Shown here: one piece after another, positions 45,062-54,624 of the stretch
How positions within the stretch are numbered: the first letter of the stretch is position 1
How the letters are laid out: every line of letters starts with the position of its first letter
Assembly: GCA_022446795.1 (NCBI GenBank)
Contig: JAKVBX010000001.1
Coordinates: 438,651-502,650, forward strand
From: Phycisphaerales bacterium
GTDB lineage: Bacteria; Planctomycetota; Phycisphaerae; Phycisphaerales; SM1A02
Length of the DNA: 64,000 nucleotides
Direction of reading: 5' to 3'
Made by a program: the position numbers and the translations under genes
Notes under the pieces: model-generated
Database searches by the model: none
Seen by the model: only the letters and a program-made list of their open reading frames with translations
What the model was told of the DNA's origin: nothing

Positions 45062-47314
45062 ATGTCACCTGATACCCCCCGTGGCCGAAAGGCCTGTACT
45101 GTCGTTGCGCTAGGCCTCTCCATGGCCCTGTGCGGAATTGCCTCGGCCCAGGACCGGGAGTGGGTGTCATTCGACAACGCTCCCGCCGGCACACCACCGA
45201 CGGTGAGCCTCGTTCCCGGCCAGAGCAATCCAGAGCAGTCCACCTTCGAGATCAAGATCCACGGCCTGTGGCTTGAGCAGAAGACATCCCCGGACAACGG
45301 CCAGATTTTCCAGCGAGTCATCCTGCCCGGCAGTTCCACCCGCACCGATGCCTTGGGCTGGCCCGAGCTTCCCAGCATTCCGCTGAACCTGGCGATCCCG
45401 ACCAAGAACCCCGACTACGCATTCGACCTCACGATCCGCGAGCAGGTCATCCTTGACGGCATCCAGACCTTCCCGGCCCAGCCGGATCATGGCGAGGACC
45501 AGGCCGGCGGCGATGGAGAGAACGACCAGTTCTTCTTCGACGCCGAGTTCTACCAGCAGACCGACCAGCCCTGGCCGGCGGAAGGCGCCCGCCCCCTTGG
45601 CGGCACGCACGTCAACCGTGGCATCTCCACGCAGGCGGTCGGCATGCAGTGCCTTCAGGCCATCCCCGCGAGCAAGCAGCTGGTGGTCAACACCAACTTC
45701 GAGTTCACGGCCCGCTATCCCGGCCAGTTGCTGGACCCCGTGGTCATGACCCCACGCCTCGCGGCCAACTTCGACTTCCATTACGACAACGCCCTGCTGT
45801 GGTGGCAACTGCAGTTGGCGATCCTCAACATGGGCGCCAACGAGGGGTGCTACCTCATCGTCACGCCCTATCACTACATCAACGAGTTGATGCCCCTGGT
45901 CCAGCAGAAGACCGAGCGTGGCCTGCGGGTCACGATCGTCACGACCGAGAGCCTCGGCTCCGGCTTCGATCACGAGGACGTGAAGGCCGCGATCAGCGAC
46001 TGGTACACCGACTGCGACAGCCAGTGCGAGGCCTATGTCCTGCTCGTGGGTGATGTCGACGAGATGCCGATGCATATCGATCCCGCCAACAGCCTGCCCT
46101 CCGATCACTACTACGTCTGCCTGGAGGACGAGGTATTCCCCTCCTGTGAGATCGGCCGATTCTCGGTGGACTCGGAAGAGGACCTCGATGAGCAGATCAA
46201 GAAGACCCTCGCGTACTCTGAAAACCCGCTGCTGTTCTCCGGTCACTACGAGCGATCACTGCTCGCCGCCCACAAGGAAGAAGGCAAGGAATACGTCGAG
46301 TGCATCGAGGATATCGCTGCCGCCTCCTACTTGGGATACAACCCGAACTTCACGCTCTACTCCGGCCGTGAACTCAACTCCCAGGTGTCCAACGTGCTCA
46401 CTGACATCAGTGACACCCGGTACGGACTCGTCATGTATCGCGGCCATGGCTGGAAGCTCAAGTGGGGCAACAACTGGAACCTCTTCAACGAGGAACTCTG
46501 GGACACCGACGTGGAAACCCTGACCAACGGTCGATATACGCCAATCGTCGTCGCCGTGGCCTGTGGCAACAATGCCATCGACCTCGAGGATGATTCGATC
46601 GGCGAGACATGGATGGAAGGCACCGAGAACGGCGCCGTCGCACACATCGGTTCGATCCGATCCAGTTACACCACGCCCAATCACGAGTTTGCCAAGTGCT
46701 TCCACAACTACTACTGGTCCGGCTTCAACATGAGCATCGGCAGCGTGATGCAGTACTCCTGGATCGCAGCCCGCATGCTGGTATCCAGCACGAGCAATGC
46801 CGAGAAGAACATGTACATGTCCCAACTCCTGGGTGACCCGGAACTGCGCCCGCGGCAGAAGTCACCCTGGCAGATCACCCTCCAGGGCATCCCCACGGTC
46901 CTGCAGCCCGGTCCGCAGGTGATCAATCTCGGCCTCGGCGGTGACGTCGGCGGCACTCAGCCCGAGTTGCCCCATGACGTTCTCGTCTCGGCGACGATCA
47001 ACGGCGAACTCGTCGACCTGGCCCGTGTCCAGGAAGATGGCTCCGTGACCGTGTCCGTCGACATGCCCGAGGCTGGCGATCTGGTCATCCGGGCTTTCAG
47101 TGAACTCGGCTCCGGCGCCGATGGTCGCTACGAGATCCCGGTCGAGCCGAACGACTGCCCCGCCGATCTCGACGGCGACGGTGAGGTCGAGATCGATGAC
47201 CTCCTCGCGGTGATTGCCGCCTGGGACACGGCGGATGCCGATGTCAGTGGTGACGGCACCACCAACATTGATGATCTGCTCGCGGTGCTTTCCGCCTACG
47301 GCAACTGCCCGTGA
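45062..47314 (+). CDS. Secreted gingipain-like (peptidase C25) protein with GC-type dockerin
   Basis: A 750-residue exported cysteine-peptidase-like protein. It has a signal peptide (about 1-29), a prodomain-like N-terminal part, and a C25 catalytic domain with His462 in VMYRGHGWKL and Cys501 in VVAVACGNNAI, the gingipain dyad. SMARTly placed neighbours of the dyad (AYVLLVGDVDEMP, GRFSVDSEEDL) match the fold. A beta sandwich (about 600-695) and a two-repeat dockerin-like tail ending GNCP follow. It probably digests external protein. A TTAGAT box lies 12 bases before the ATG. Confidence 0.86.
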   Translation: MSPDTPRGRKACTVVALGLSMALCGIASAQDREWVSFDNAPAGTPPTVSLVPGQSNPEQSTFEIKIHGLWLEQKTSPDNGQIFQRVILPGSSTRTDALGWPELPSIPLNLAIPTKNPDYAFDLTIREQVILDGIQTFPAQPDHGEDQAGGDGENDQFFFDAEFYQQTDQPWPAEGARPLGGTHVNRGISTQAVGMQCLQAIPASKQLVVNTNFEFTARYPGQLLDPVVMTPRLAANFDFHYDNALLWWQLQLAILNMGANEGCYLIVTPYHYINELMPLVQQKTERGLRVTIVTTESLGSGFDHEDVKAAISDWYTDCDSQCEAYVLLVGDVDEMPMHIDPANSLPSDHYYVCLEDEVFPSCEIGRFSVDSEEDLDEQIKKTLAYSENPLLFSGHYERSLLAAHKEEGKEYVECIEDIAAASYLGYNPNFTLYSGRELNSQVSNVLTDISDTRYGLVMYRGHGWKLKWGNNWNLFNEELWDTDVETLTNGRYTPIVVAVACGNNAIDLEDDSIGETWMEGTENGAVAHIGSIRSSYTTPNHEFAKCFHNYYWSGFNMSIGSVMQYSWIAARMLVSSTSNAEKNMYMSQLLGDPELRPRQKSPWQITLQGIPTVLQPGPQVINLGLGGDVGGTQPELPHDVLVSATINGELVDLARVQEDGSVTVSVDMPEAGDLVIRAFSELGSGADGRYEIPVEPNDCPADLDGDGEVEIDDLLAVIAAWDTADADVSGDGTTNIDDLLAVLSAYGNCP

Positions 47315-47340
47315 TCTGATTCGACAACCTGCCGCTTCAG

Positions 47341-47370
47341 CGAGGCGCCCGACTTCAGTCGGGCGTCTCG
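47341..47370. terminator. Hairpin between the convergent C25 and pgl genes
   Basis: CGAGGCGCCCGAC and GTCGGGCGTCTCG pair (13 bp, one G-U) around loop TTCA. It overlaps the last codons of the minus-strand pgl gene and lies 27 bases after the C25 stop, so it may stop the plus-strand transcript. No T-tract follows. Confidence 0.5.
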
Positions 47371-48170
47371 TCGTTGGCCCCCGCCGCATCGCGATCCAGG
47401 TACCACTTGAGCAGCCCCTCGTCACCATTGAGACCAACAACCGGGAAGTCCCGCACCGAGGGAGGACAACTGGCTACGCGGTGCAGGGCCTGGCCGGTCG
47501 CCTCGCCACGAGCCAGGACCGCGATCATCCGCGAGGCGTTGATCACGGGCAGGGTCAGTGACACCCAGTGGGGATAGGCATCGTGCGTGCTTCGCGTGAA
47601 CCGCACACGCCGCGTGGTCTCCATCGAGGCGTCGTCTCCCGGGAACAGTCCGCCCACGCGGCCGGTCTGGTCCACGTCAAGCACGATGCAGTCGAGTCGA
47701 CCCGCGCCATGGGACCGACTGTCCAGTTCGAGGCGGAGGCGGTCCTCGACCATCTCGTCAGCGGTCTCTTCCGTGCTGGGAATCGGATGGACATGGGGCA
47801 AGGGAATGCCCGCCGGCATGATCAACGTATCTCGCAGTCGCCAGAAACACGAGAGCGGGTCGTTCCGCGGAACGCAGCGATCATCCGCGATCCAGAGATG
47901 CGTGCGGTCCCATGGGAACCGGCGAAGATCAGGATCGAACATCATGCGACGGCAGAGCGGCTCCAGGCCTTCGCTTCCACTGATCGCCATATGGAACGAT
48001 CCGTAGCGATGGCTGCAGTCGAGGGCCTGGGCCAGCATGTCAGCGGTCAGGAGATCCAGGATGTCCTCACCCGCTTCAGCCACCTCGACGATGCCCGGCA
48101 GTTTCGGCGGTACCGGCTCCGTGGCCCCCTCAAGGGAATACCCGTCACCCCCGGCATCTGATCGACCCAT
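47355..48170 (-). CDS. pgl: 6-phosphogluconolactonase
   Basis: A 271-residue Pgl/DevB enzyme hydrolysing 6-phosphogluconolactone in the oxidative pentose phosphate pathway. Family segments are FHMAISGSEGLEPL (usual SGGSTP region altered), LWIADDRCVPRNDPLSCFWR and LDVDQTGRVGGLFPGD, all in order. ATG 48170 has GGAGG eight bases upstream; the frame to 48635 opposes another gene and is rejected. The nearly complete N-terminal motif change from the common GG.TP loop may alter phosphate binding. zwf and gnd are not in the window. Confidence 0.85.
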   Translation of the reverse strand: MGRSDAGGDGYSLEGATEPVPPKLPGIVEVAEAGEDILDLLTADMLAQALDCSHRYGSFHMAISGSEGLEPLCRRMMFDPDLRRFPWDRTHLWIADDRCVPRNDPLSCFWRLRDTLIMPAGIPLPHVHPIPSTEETADEMVEDRLRLELDSRSHGAGRLDCIVLDVDQTGRVGGLFPGDDASMETTRRVRFTRSTHDAYPHWVSLTLPVINASRMIAVLARGEATGQALHRVASCPPSVRDFPVVGLNGDEGLLKWYLDRDAAGANDETPD

Positions 48171-48252
48171 GGCAGTCGCCTCCCGATTTCCGATCACGCC
48201 TAAGATTAGTCTCTTCCCAAGGCCATGGGCTGAACCCACAGGATCATCAACC

Positions 48253-49587
48253 ATGTTTCTTCCCGTCATCCTGCTTCTCGCACCAGTCATCGGCCTGGCA
48301 CCGCCACTGGACACGCGAATCGACCCGTCCCGGATCACCACCATGCCGGCCCCCGCGGCACAGGATGAGGTCATCCCGGCGACATCTGCCGTCCACCGAA
48401 TTGCCAAGGACCTCGCCGATGTCCCCATGCCGTTGCCGGAAGCCACTCGAGCCCGGGCCGCCCTCGAACGCGGCGTGAGTTGGTTGCTGGTGCACCAGGA
48501 CACGGGCGGTGGCTGGGGTGGCGGCGCCATGGCCACACCCACGGATGCGCCGGATGATCCGCCGACACCGGCTGCGGCCGCGATCACCGGACTGGGAATC
48601 AAGGCCGTCGCCCAGTGTGGGTGTACCCCGAGCACGGCGCTTCAGCCGGCCATCGAGCGGCTGCGGCTGGCTCGCCGCGCCGACTTCGGCATCGACGGCG
48701 GACCGTTGACCACCTACGTCGTCGCGACCATCACCAGCGGCCTGGCCAGTCTCCAGGATCCCGCGATGGACGATCTCGTGCAGGACGGCGTCGCTTCGCT
48801 TCGCAACATGCAATGGGACCAGGGTGAGGGACTGCAGGCAAACCAGGACTGGTATGGCGGCGCGGGATACGGGTCCCGTGGACGGCCCGACCTGTCCAAT
48901 ACGCAGATCGTGCTGGATGCGCTGCACGATGCCGATGTCCCGTCGGATGACCTGGCCTTCCAACGCGCCGTGGTCTTTCTGACGCGTTGCCAGAATCTCA
49001 ATGCCACCAATCCCGCGGACTGGGCCGGTACCGACGGTGGCTTCGTCTATACGCCTGCCAATGGCGGCGAGTCGCTCGGATCCGAGTTCGCCGGGCACGG
49101 CCGACATGGCAACGAGAACCTGGCCCCGGGTGAAGCCCGATCACTGCGAAGCTACGGTTCGATGACCTATGCCGGCTACAAGAGCATGCTCTATGCCGGC
49201 CTGGGACCGGATGACCCCCGCGTGCATGCCGCCCTGGACTGGATTCGAGGGCACTGGACGTTCGCCTCCAACCCCGGTCTCGGCCAACAAGGCTATTTCT
49301 ACTACCTGTACACCATGTCACGGGCCCTGCGGGCATCGGGACTCGACGACGTCATCGCAACCAACGGACTGAGCCATGACTGGCGATCCGAGATGGCTCG
49401 CGCGATCATCCGCCGACAGAATGATGACGGCAGTTGGGTGAATCCCGAGGACCGATGGCTGGAAGGTCGCCCCGACTTGTCGACGATCTATGCCGTACTG
49501 GCGCTGGAGGAGATCCTGAAGCCCGCGGCCAGCAAGAGGTCTGAACCGGCAACGCCCCCCACTACCCCGAAGGACACGCAACGATGA
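48253..49587 (+). CDS. Secreted prenyltransferase/squalene-cyclase-repeat protein
   Basis: A 444-residue protein with a signal peptide (about 1-16) and alpha/alpha-barrel repeats of the squalene-hopene cyclase/prenyltransferase type: WLLVHQDTGGGWGGG, YGSRGRPDLSNTQ and IIRRQNDDGSWVNPEDRW are the QW-like motifs. It lacks the DxDD catalytic aspartates of hopene cyclases and is short, so it is probably not a cyclase. Related planctomycete proteins of this kind are uncharacterised. Its stop overlaps the esterase start (ATGA), so the two are coupled. Confidence 0.8.
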   Translation: MFLPVILLLAPVIGLAPPLDTRIDPSRITTMPAPAAQDEVIPATSAVHRIAKDLADVPMPLPEATRARAALERGVSWLLVHQDTGGGWGGGAMATPTDAPDDPPTPAAAAITGLGIKAVAQCGCTPSTALQPAIERLRLARRADFGIDGGPLTTYVVATITSGLASLQDPAMDDLVQDGVASLRNMQWDQGEGLQANQDWYGGAGYGSRGRPDLSNTQIVLDALHDADVPSDDLAFQRAVVFLTRCQNLNATNPADWAGTDGGFVYTPANGGESLGSEFAGHGRHGNENLAPGEARSLRSYGSMTYAGYKSMLYAGLGPDDPRVHAALDWIRGHWTFASNPGLGQQGYFYYLYTMSRALRASGLDDVIATNGLSHDWRSEMARAIIRRQNDDGSWVNPEDRWLEGRPDLSTIYAVLALEEILKPAASKRSEPATPPTTPKDTQR

Positions 49588-51080
49588 TCACCCTGCAGAC
49601 ACTCGCCCTGGCCACGATCGTCGCCACCCCTCCGGCCTCGGTCGCACCGAGCGATGCCGCGACCACGGCAGCGAAGTCGGCACCGACCGTCCAACTGACG
49701 TACCCAGCGGCAATCACCGATTCCTTCACTGGCCCCGTGTACGTCATGTTCACGTCGTCCCGCCGTCGCAGTCCGTCCTCGGGTCCGGACTGGTTCTCAC
49801 CGGAACCCTTGTACCGGGTGGACGTCGTCGACTGGACGCCCGGCGAGGTTCTCACCATGGGCCCAGAGACCAAGGGGTTCCCGGCAACGCTTGGTGAATT
49901 GGAGCCCGGGAACTGGCGCCTCCAGGCCGTCATGCGGTCCGATCCGGATGTCGCCTCGATCGGCGGAGGTGATGTCACGGTCAGCGGCATCGAGACGATC
50001 TCGCTGGAAGACGAGAACACCTGGCCGCTGTCACTGGTCATCGACACACCGAAGTCGCCCCGCGAGTTGTGGGAGATCCCCGGATCGAAGAGCCTGTCGC
50101 ACCGCAGCGAGTTGCTGAGCACGTTCCATGGACGCGACATCACCATGCGAGCCATGGCGTTCTTCCCGGATGACTTCGAGCCCGAGGCCGACCGCAACTG
50201 GCCCGTGCTCTACGTCATCGGTGGATTTGCCGGCGGACTCGAACAGGCCCCAATGGCCAAGTGGATGTGGGGCGGCGACAGCGGCGTCAAGGACATGATC
50301 ATCGTGTACCTCGAAGGCGAATGCGGCACGGGCCACCATGTCTTCGCCGACTCCGCCAACAACGGCCCGTGGGGACAGGCCCTGGTCGAGGAGTTCATCC
50401 CCTGGCTGGAATCCCAGTACCCGCTGGTCGATGATTCCCAGGGCCGTCTCCTGACCGGGCACTCCTCCGGCGGGTGGTCATCCCTGTGGCTGCAGGTCAC
50501 CTACCCCGAGTTCTTCGGCGGCACGTGGTCCACGGCCCCGGACCCCGTCGACTTCCGGGCCTTCCAGGACATTGACATCTACGCGGAGAATGCCAACGCC
50601 TATCGACACACCGATGGCACCCGGGTCCCGCTCGCTCGAAATGGGAAAACGCCGACACTGTTCTATGACGACTTCTGTGCCATGGAAGAGGCCATCGGTG
50701 ATGGTGGTCAGATCCGCTCTTTCGAGTGGGTCTTCTCTCCACGAGGCGACGATGATCGTCCACGACCGCTGTTCGATCGAACAACCGGCGAGGTCGATCC
50801 CGCCGTTGCCAAGGCCTGGGCCCGGTATGACATCAGCCGGATCCTGCACGAGAACTGGAAGACCCTCGGCCCGAAGCTCGCAGGCAAGATCCATGTCTAC
50901 ATGGGTGACATGGACACCTTCTACCTCACCCGGGCCACGGAACTCCTCAAGGAACGGATGGACGCCATGAACACGGATGCCGTGATCGAGATCATGCCTG
51001 GTGATCACTCCAGCATCCTGCAGGGCACGCTCCGACAGCGGATCGCCAACGACATGAATGCGACGATCCAGGCCCGCTAG
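49584..51080 (+). CDS. Secreted alpha/beta-hydrolase esterase, enterochelin-esterase/esterase D-like
   Basis: A 498-residue protein with a weak N-terminal signal segment, a beta-rich N-terminal domain (about 30-165) and an esterase domain with the nucleophile Ser294 in LTGHSSGGWSSLW and a likely catalytic His in MPGDHSSIL near the C-terminus. LPVYVIGGFAG-type and FSPRGDDDRPRPLF-type segments support the esterase fold. It would cleave an ester outside or in the periplasm; the substrate is unknown. Overlap with the upstream repeat protein suggests a shared role. Confidence 0.82.
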   Translation: MITLQTLALATIVATPPASVAPSDAATTAAKSAPTVQLTYPAAITDSFTGPVYVMFTSSRRRSPSSGPDWFSPEPLYRVDVVDWTPGEVLTMGPETKGFPATLGELEPGNWRLQAVMRSDPDVASIGGGDVTVSGIETISLEDENTWPLSLVIDTPKSPRELWEIPGSKSLSHRSELLSTFHGRDITMRAMAFFPDDFEPEADRNWPVLYVIGGFAGGLEQAPMAKWMWGGDSGVKDMIIVYLEGECGTGHHVFADSANNGPWGQALVEEFIPWLESQYPLVDDSQGRLLTGHSSGGWSSLWLQVTYPEFFGGTWSTAPDPVDFRAFQDIDIYAENANAYRHTDGTRVPLARNGKTPTLFYDDFCAMEEAIGDGGQIRSFEWVFSPRGDDDRPRPLFDRTTGEVDPAVAKAWARYDISRILHENWKTLGPKLAGKIHVYMGDMDTFYLTRATELLKERMDAMNTDAVIEIMPGDHSSILQGTLRQRIANDMNATIQAR

Positions 51081-52489
51081 CAGGCGGCCGGATCAACTGG
51101 TGGCGACGTCGACCGCGCCGTCGGTCGGATCAACCTCACGTACCAGCACAGCAGCACCGTACTGAACGCCAGGAGCAGGGCCCCATTGGCCTGGTGCGCA
51201 CTGGTTGCCAGGACTTCCAGCGCTGGAATGCCCTCGTCCTCCCCACCCATCAGCACCGCAATGGTCGCCAGCATGCCCAGGATCAATTGAACACCCACGA
51301 GAATCAGCAGGATGAGACCCACCCGCTTCAGGATCCGATGCGGCTGGTCAGCGGAAGCCGCCCGCAGCCCGTTGATGAAGGCCAGCCCGGCCACGACAAC
51401 CGCCATGAAGATGTGCCCGGTCAGGACGAGCATGGATTGCTCCGTCTTCACCCCGATTTCACCGATGCGGTGCCGATAGGTCGCCCCGATGATCAACTGG
51501 ATCACGAGGGCGATGACGAGCAGGACGCCAAGTGCTCGATCCGTTCCCCCGGATTCGCTGGGGGTTGCCCGGGGGCCACGCGTCCATCGAGTGGTCGTCA
51601 CAACGGCCAGCCAGACGACGACGGCGAAGCAGATCTGGCCAAAGACCCCGTGCACGATTCCAAGGGCCGTGTTCGGTGACAGAAGTGTCGGATCATCGCT
51701 CAGGGTCAGTCGGCCAGTCACCCGCAGGCCACCGAGCACCCCCTGCCCGATCACCATCAGCAGCACGAGAGTTCCCACGACGCCGACCCAGGGTCGGCGA
51801 TCACCCCACCACAACATGACACACAAGATGATCGTCGTGAGTCCCACGTACATGCCGGTCAATCGATGGGCATGCTCCCAGTAGATGTCCTGGTCCGCGA
51901 CCATCTCGGACAACGGATAGAGCAGCATGTTGTGCCCATACGAATTGGGCCAGTCGGGCACGGCCAGCCCGGCTTCGAATCCGGTGACGATGCCACCCGT
52001 GATGATCATGAGAAACACGATGCAGGCGGAGACGAGGGTGAAGGCCCCCAGCCAGTTGCCACTGAAACGTTCCCCGGGGCCCAATCGAGCGGCGGCACCG
52101 ATCACGCCGCCCACGGCGCCGACCACGATCGAGCCTGCCAGCAATCCGAGAATCCAGGTCGCCAGGCCGGCCCCCGACTCACGTCCAAGGAGGCTCCCGA
52201 TGAGCAGGAGGTTCAATACGGCGCTGACGAGACCGACCCATCCACCCCGCCAGGCACCATGAGCCCAGGATCGGGTCGTCGACGTCGCCAGGGCCGCACC
52301 GGCCAACAGGGCCAGGACCACCAGGACGAACAGAACCTCGCCCACGGCCTTTCCCGGCTGCAGCATGGCGACATAGCACAGCAACCACATCACGGTGGTG
52401 GCCCCGAATCCAAAGGTGAGGACCTGAGCGACCCGATCCGCCATGCGAGGCGTCGACAGGTCAGGCGAGATGGTGGTCTCCGTGGTCAT
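51077..52489 (-). CDS. ctaA: Heme A synthase (COX15/CtaA-like) with extra N-terminal helices
   Basis: A 470-residue integral membrane protein converting heme O to heme A for cytochrome oxidase. Heme-ligand histidines are visible in EHAHRLTGMYVG, GIVHGVFGQ, TGHIFMA and TSAHQANGALLL. GGIVTGFEAGLAVPDWPNSYG is a diagnostic segment. The protein is about 130 residues longer at the N-terminus than typical CtaA, with about four extra hydrophobic segments. ATG 52489 has GGGAG seven bases upstream; the frame to 53101 runs across ctaB and is rejected. It is divergent from ctaB. Confidence 0.88.
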   Translation of the reverse strand: MTTETTISPDLSTPRMADRVAQVLTFGFGATTVMWLLCYVAMLQPGKAVGEVLFVLVVLALLAGAALATSTTRSWAHGAWRGGWVGLVSAVLNLLLIGSLLGRESGAGLATWILGLLAGSIVVGAVGGVIGAAARLGPGERFSGNWLGAFTLVSACIVFLMIITGGIVTGFEAGLAVPDWPNSYGHNMLLYPLSEMVADQDIYWEHAHRLTGMYVGLTTIILCVMLWWGDRRPWVGVVGTLVLLMVIGQGVLGGLRVTGRLTLSDDPTLLSPNTALGIVHGVFGQICFAVVVWLAVVTTTRWTRGPRATPSESGGTDRALGVLLVIALVIQLIIGATYRHRIGEIGVKTEQSMLVLTGHIFMAVVVAGLAFINGLRAASADQPHRILKRVGLILLILVGVQLILGMLATIAVLMGGEDEGIPALEVLATSAHQANGALLLAFSTVLLCWYVRLIRPTARSTSPPVDPAAC

Positions 52490-52512
52490 GCAGGCTCCCG
52501 TGGCCGGGTCCG

Positions 52513-52540
52513 CTGGACCCGAAGCAAGGGGATCTATACT
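52513..52540 (+). promoter_or_regulatory. candidate promoter of ctaB
   Basis: CTGGAC (52513-52518) and TATACT (52535-52540) are separated by 16 bases, in the ctaA-ctaB divergent gap, 52 bases before ATG 52593. Confidence 0.4.
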
Positions 52541-52592
52541 AGCCGTCCCGACTGAACGGAGCCGCGATCCCGCGGTGCGCACCTGGCCGAAA

Positions 52593-53561
52593 ATGCACGT
52601 CGATACCCCAACCATCCCGACGACGCGGCTCGCGGATCTCCCGCGGCTGTATGCGACCCTCACCAAGGCACGCCTGAGCACCCTCGTGGTCGTGACCACG
52701 GCCGTGGGCTTCCTCATGAGCAGTGGCCCGGTCATCGAGTGGTGGCGACTGCTCTGGACCGTCCTGGGCACCATGGCCTGCGCCCTGTCCGCCAATGCCC
52801 TCAACCAGGTCATTGAAACGCGACGTGACCGGCTCATGGATCGAACCAAGAATCGCCCCACGCCCAGTGGTTCCCTGAGCGTCCCGCACGCATTCATCTT
52901 CGCCATCGTCCTTGGGTATGCCGGACTGTTCGTTCTCGCCCTGCTCGTGAACCTCGCCGCCGCCGCCCTCGCGCTGGCCACGCTCCTGCTGTACCTGCTG
53001 GCGTACACGCCACTGAAACCCGTCAGTACGCTGAACACCCTCGTGGGCGCCATCGTCGGTGGCATTCCACCGGTGATCGGATGGGTTGCCGTCCGGGACA
53101 CATTCGACGTCCAGGCCTGGAGCCTCGGCGCTATCCTGTTCGTATGGCAGCTTCCTCACTTCCTCTCGCTGGCCTGGCTCTACCGCGACCAGTACGCCGA
53201 CGCGGGGTTCCGCATGCTCCCCGTGGTCCGAGGCGGGACCACCCTGACCGCCGAGATCACGCTGCTCACCACGCTGCTGCTGGTTCCGCTGGCATTGACC
53301 GCCACGCTCAGTGGCATGGCCGGACTGGTCTATGCCGTGATCTCCTTCGTGCTGGGACTGGGATTCGCGTGGTTTGCCCTGCAGTTCTTCCGCAAGCGGG
53401 ATCGGTCCACGGCCCGTGCCACCTTCCTCTTCAGCCTGCTCTACCTGCCGGTGCTGCTGGCCGCAATGGTCCTGGACCGCAACATTGTTCCATCGGACGA
53501 ACTCATCACGGTCGACATGAATCCAGACGCCATCATGCAACCGCTGCCCGCTCGTGACTGA
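52593..53561 (+). CDS. ctaB: Protoheme IX farnesyltransferase (heme O synthase)
   Basis: A 322-residue UbiA-family prenyltransferase that adds farnesyl to heme B, the step before CtaA. The Asp-rich motif is NALNQVIETRRDRLMDRTKNRP with Asn71, Asp79 and Asp83, and the second motif YRDQYADAGFRML follows. Eight to nine helices are predicted. ATG 52593 was chosen since the frame upstream to 52443 lies within the divergent gap and lacks a ribosome site. The next gene starts inside its 3' end. Confidence 0.92.
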   Translation: MHVDTPTIPTTRLADLPRLYATLTKARLSTLVVVTTAVGFLMSSGPVIEWWRLLWTVLGTMACALSANALNQVIETRRDRLMDRTKNRPTPSGSLSVPHAFIFAIVLGYAGLFVLALLVNLAAAALALATLLLYLLAYTPLKPVSTLNTLVGAIVGGIPPVIGWVAVRDTFDVQAWSLGAILFVWQLPHFLSLAWLYRDQYADAGFRMLPVVRGGTTLTAEITLLTTLLLVPLALTATLSGMAGLVYAVISFVLGLGFAWFALQFFRKRDRSTARATFLFSLLYLPVLLAAMVLDRNIVPSDELITVDMNPDAIMQPLPARD

Positions 53562-54624
53562 CCCTTCCCCATTACGTGAAACGCCCAAGGGCCGACTTCG
53601 ATTCAACGAAGGAGGCTGGCTGTTGGCACTGACAGCCCTGGTGGCACTGGCCCTGATCGCCTGGGCACTCGCGCCAGCACTGTTCCGGATGGTGGAACGG
53701 CCCCCGGGCGATGGTCAGACGATCGAGTCCTACGCGTTTGATCTCTCGCAGCGGGACGAGGGCGCCATCATGGAGCCCGCAACGCTCTACCGGGACATGA
53801 TCCCGGTATTGGATCATCCCGAGATTCTCGATCCGCCAGCGATCGCCGAAGTCAACGACGGACGCCGCAAGTACCTCATCTCAAGTGACCTGGTCATCGG
53901 TGTCGAACTTGATGGCGAAGCGAGAGCCTGGCCGCTTTCCATCCTGAATGTCCACGAGGTCATCAACGACCAGGTCGGGGATACACCCGTCTCCGTCACC
54001 TGGCACTGGCCCTCCGGCACCACGCGGGTCTTCGATCGTCGCCTGGCTGGCACCGAGCAACTGCTGGGTGTCAGTGGCCTGGTCTATGGCGGCAACCTCC
54101 TCCTCTATCCACGCCGGGCCGATGGCGAGACGGGCGGCGAACAGTTGATCTCGCAGGCCCTGGGACGATCCGTCACCGGCCCACCGCTGGAGTTGGATGC
54201 CATTCCCCACGAGGTCGTGCCCTGGAGCAACTGGGTGGCTCGTCACCCGGAGACGTCTGTTGCCGCTGGCCGACCCGATTTCAAGCAGCGGTACAAGAAG
54301 GGCAAGCCGGACCACTGGTTTGCCTCCGAGGAGTTGATCTTCACGACCCCTCCACCGTCGGCGGGCCCGCCACCCAAGACACACCTGCTGCTGCTGAGGA
54401 GCCCAGAAGGCGTCTCCCTGCTGGCCATTGACGACCTCGTGGAGGCCTCGGATGCCACGGGGCGGATCACGGTTGATCACGCCGGAATGCCCCTGGAAAT
54501 CCAGACCACCGCCCGGCCGGCGACGGCCCGAGTCATCGATCCGCCCGAGGGCCTCGAGTCCATGCGGATCCTGTGGATCTCGGCCCATGCCCTGTTCCCG
54601 CAGGCAGGCGTGCCGGAGGTCTGA
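53554..54624 (+). CDS. DUF3179 protein with an altered core motif
   Basis: A 356-residue protein with one N-terminal helix (about 22-44) and a DUF3179 domain (about 75-290). Landmarks are IGVELDGEARAWPLSILNVHEVINDQ and FDRRLAGTEQLLGVSGLVYGGNLLLY. The family consensus CPLCGTG-like cysteine pair is replaced by HWPSG at about 151-155, so any metal or disulfide role of those cysteines is gone. A GTG start at 53554 overlaps the ctaB stop by eight bases, so it is likely coupled to ctaB. Function unknown. Confidence 0.8.
   Translation: MTDPSPLRETPKGRLRFNEGGWLLALTALVALALIAWALAPALFRMVERPPGDGQTIESYAFDLSQRDEGAIMEPATLYRDMIPVLDHPEILDPPAIAEVNDGRRKYLISSDLVIGVELDGEARAWPLSILNVHEVINDQVGDTPVSVTWHWPSGTTRVFDRRLAGTEQLLGVSGLVYGGNLLLYPRRADGETGGEQLISQALGRSVTGPPLELDAIPHEVVPWSNWVARHPETSVAAGRPDFKQRYKKGKPDHWFASEELIFTTPPPSAGPPPKTHLLLLRSPEGVSLLAIDDLVEASDATGRITVDHAGMPLEIQTTARPATARVIDPPEGLESMRILWISAHALFPQAGVPEV

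Noticed and set aside
45062-47314. Type IX secretion signal for the gingipain-like protein
   Set aside because: There is no C-terminal T9SS-type domain; the tail is the GC-type dockerin, and T9SS is not expected in planctomycetes.
51077-53101. ctaA frame extended to 53101
   Set aside because: The extension runs antisense through ctaB; ATG 52489 with GGGAG is the likely start.
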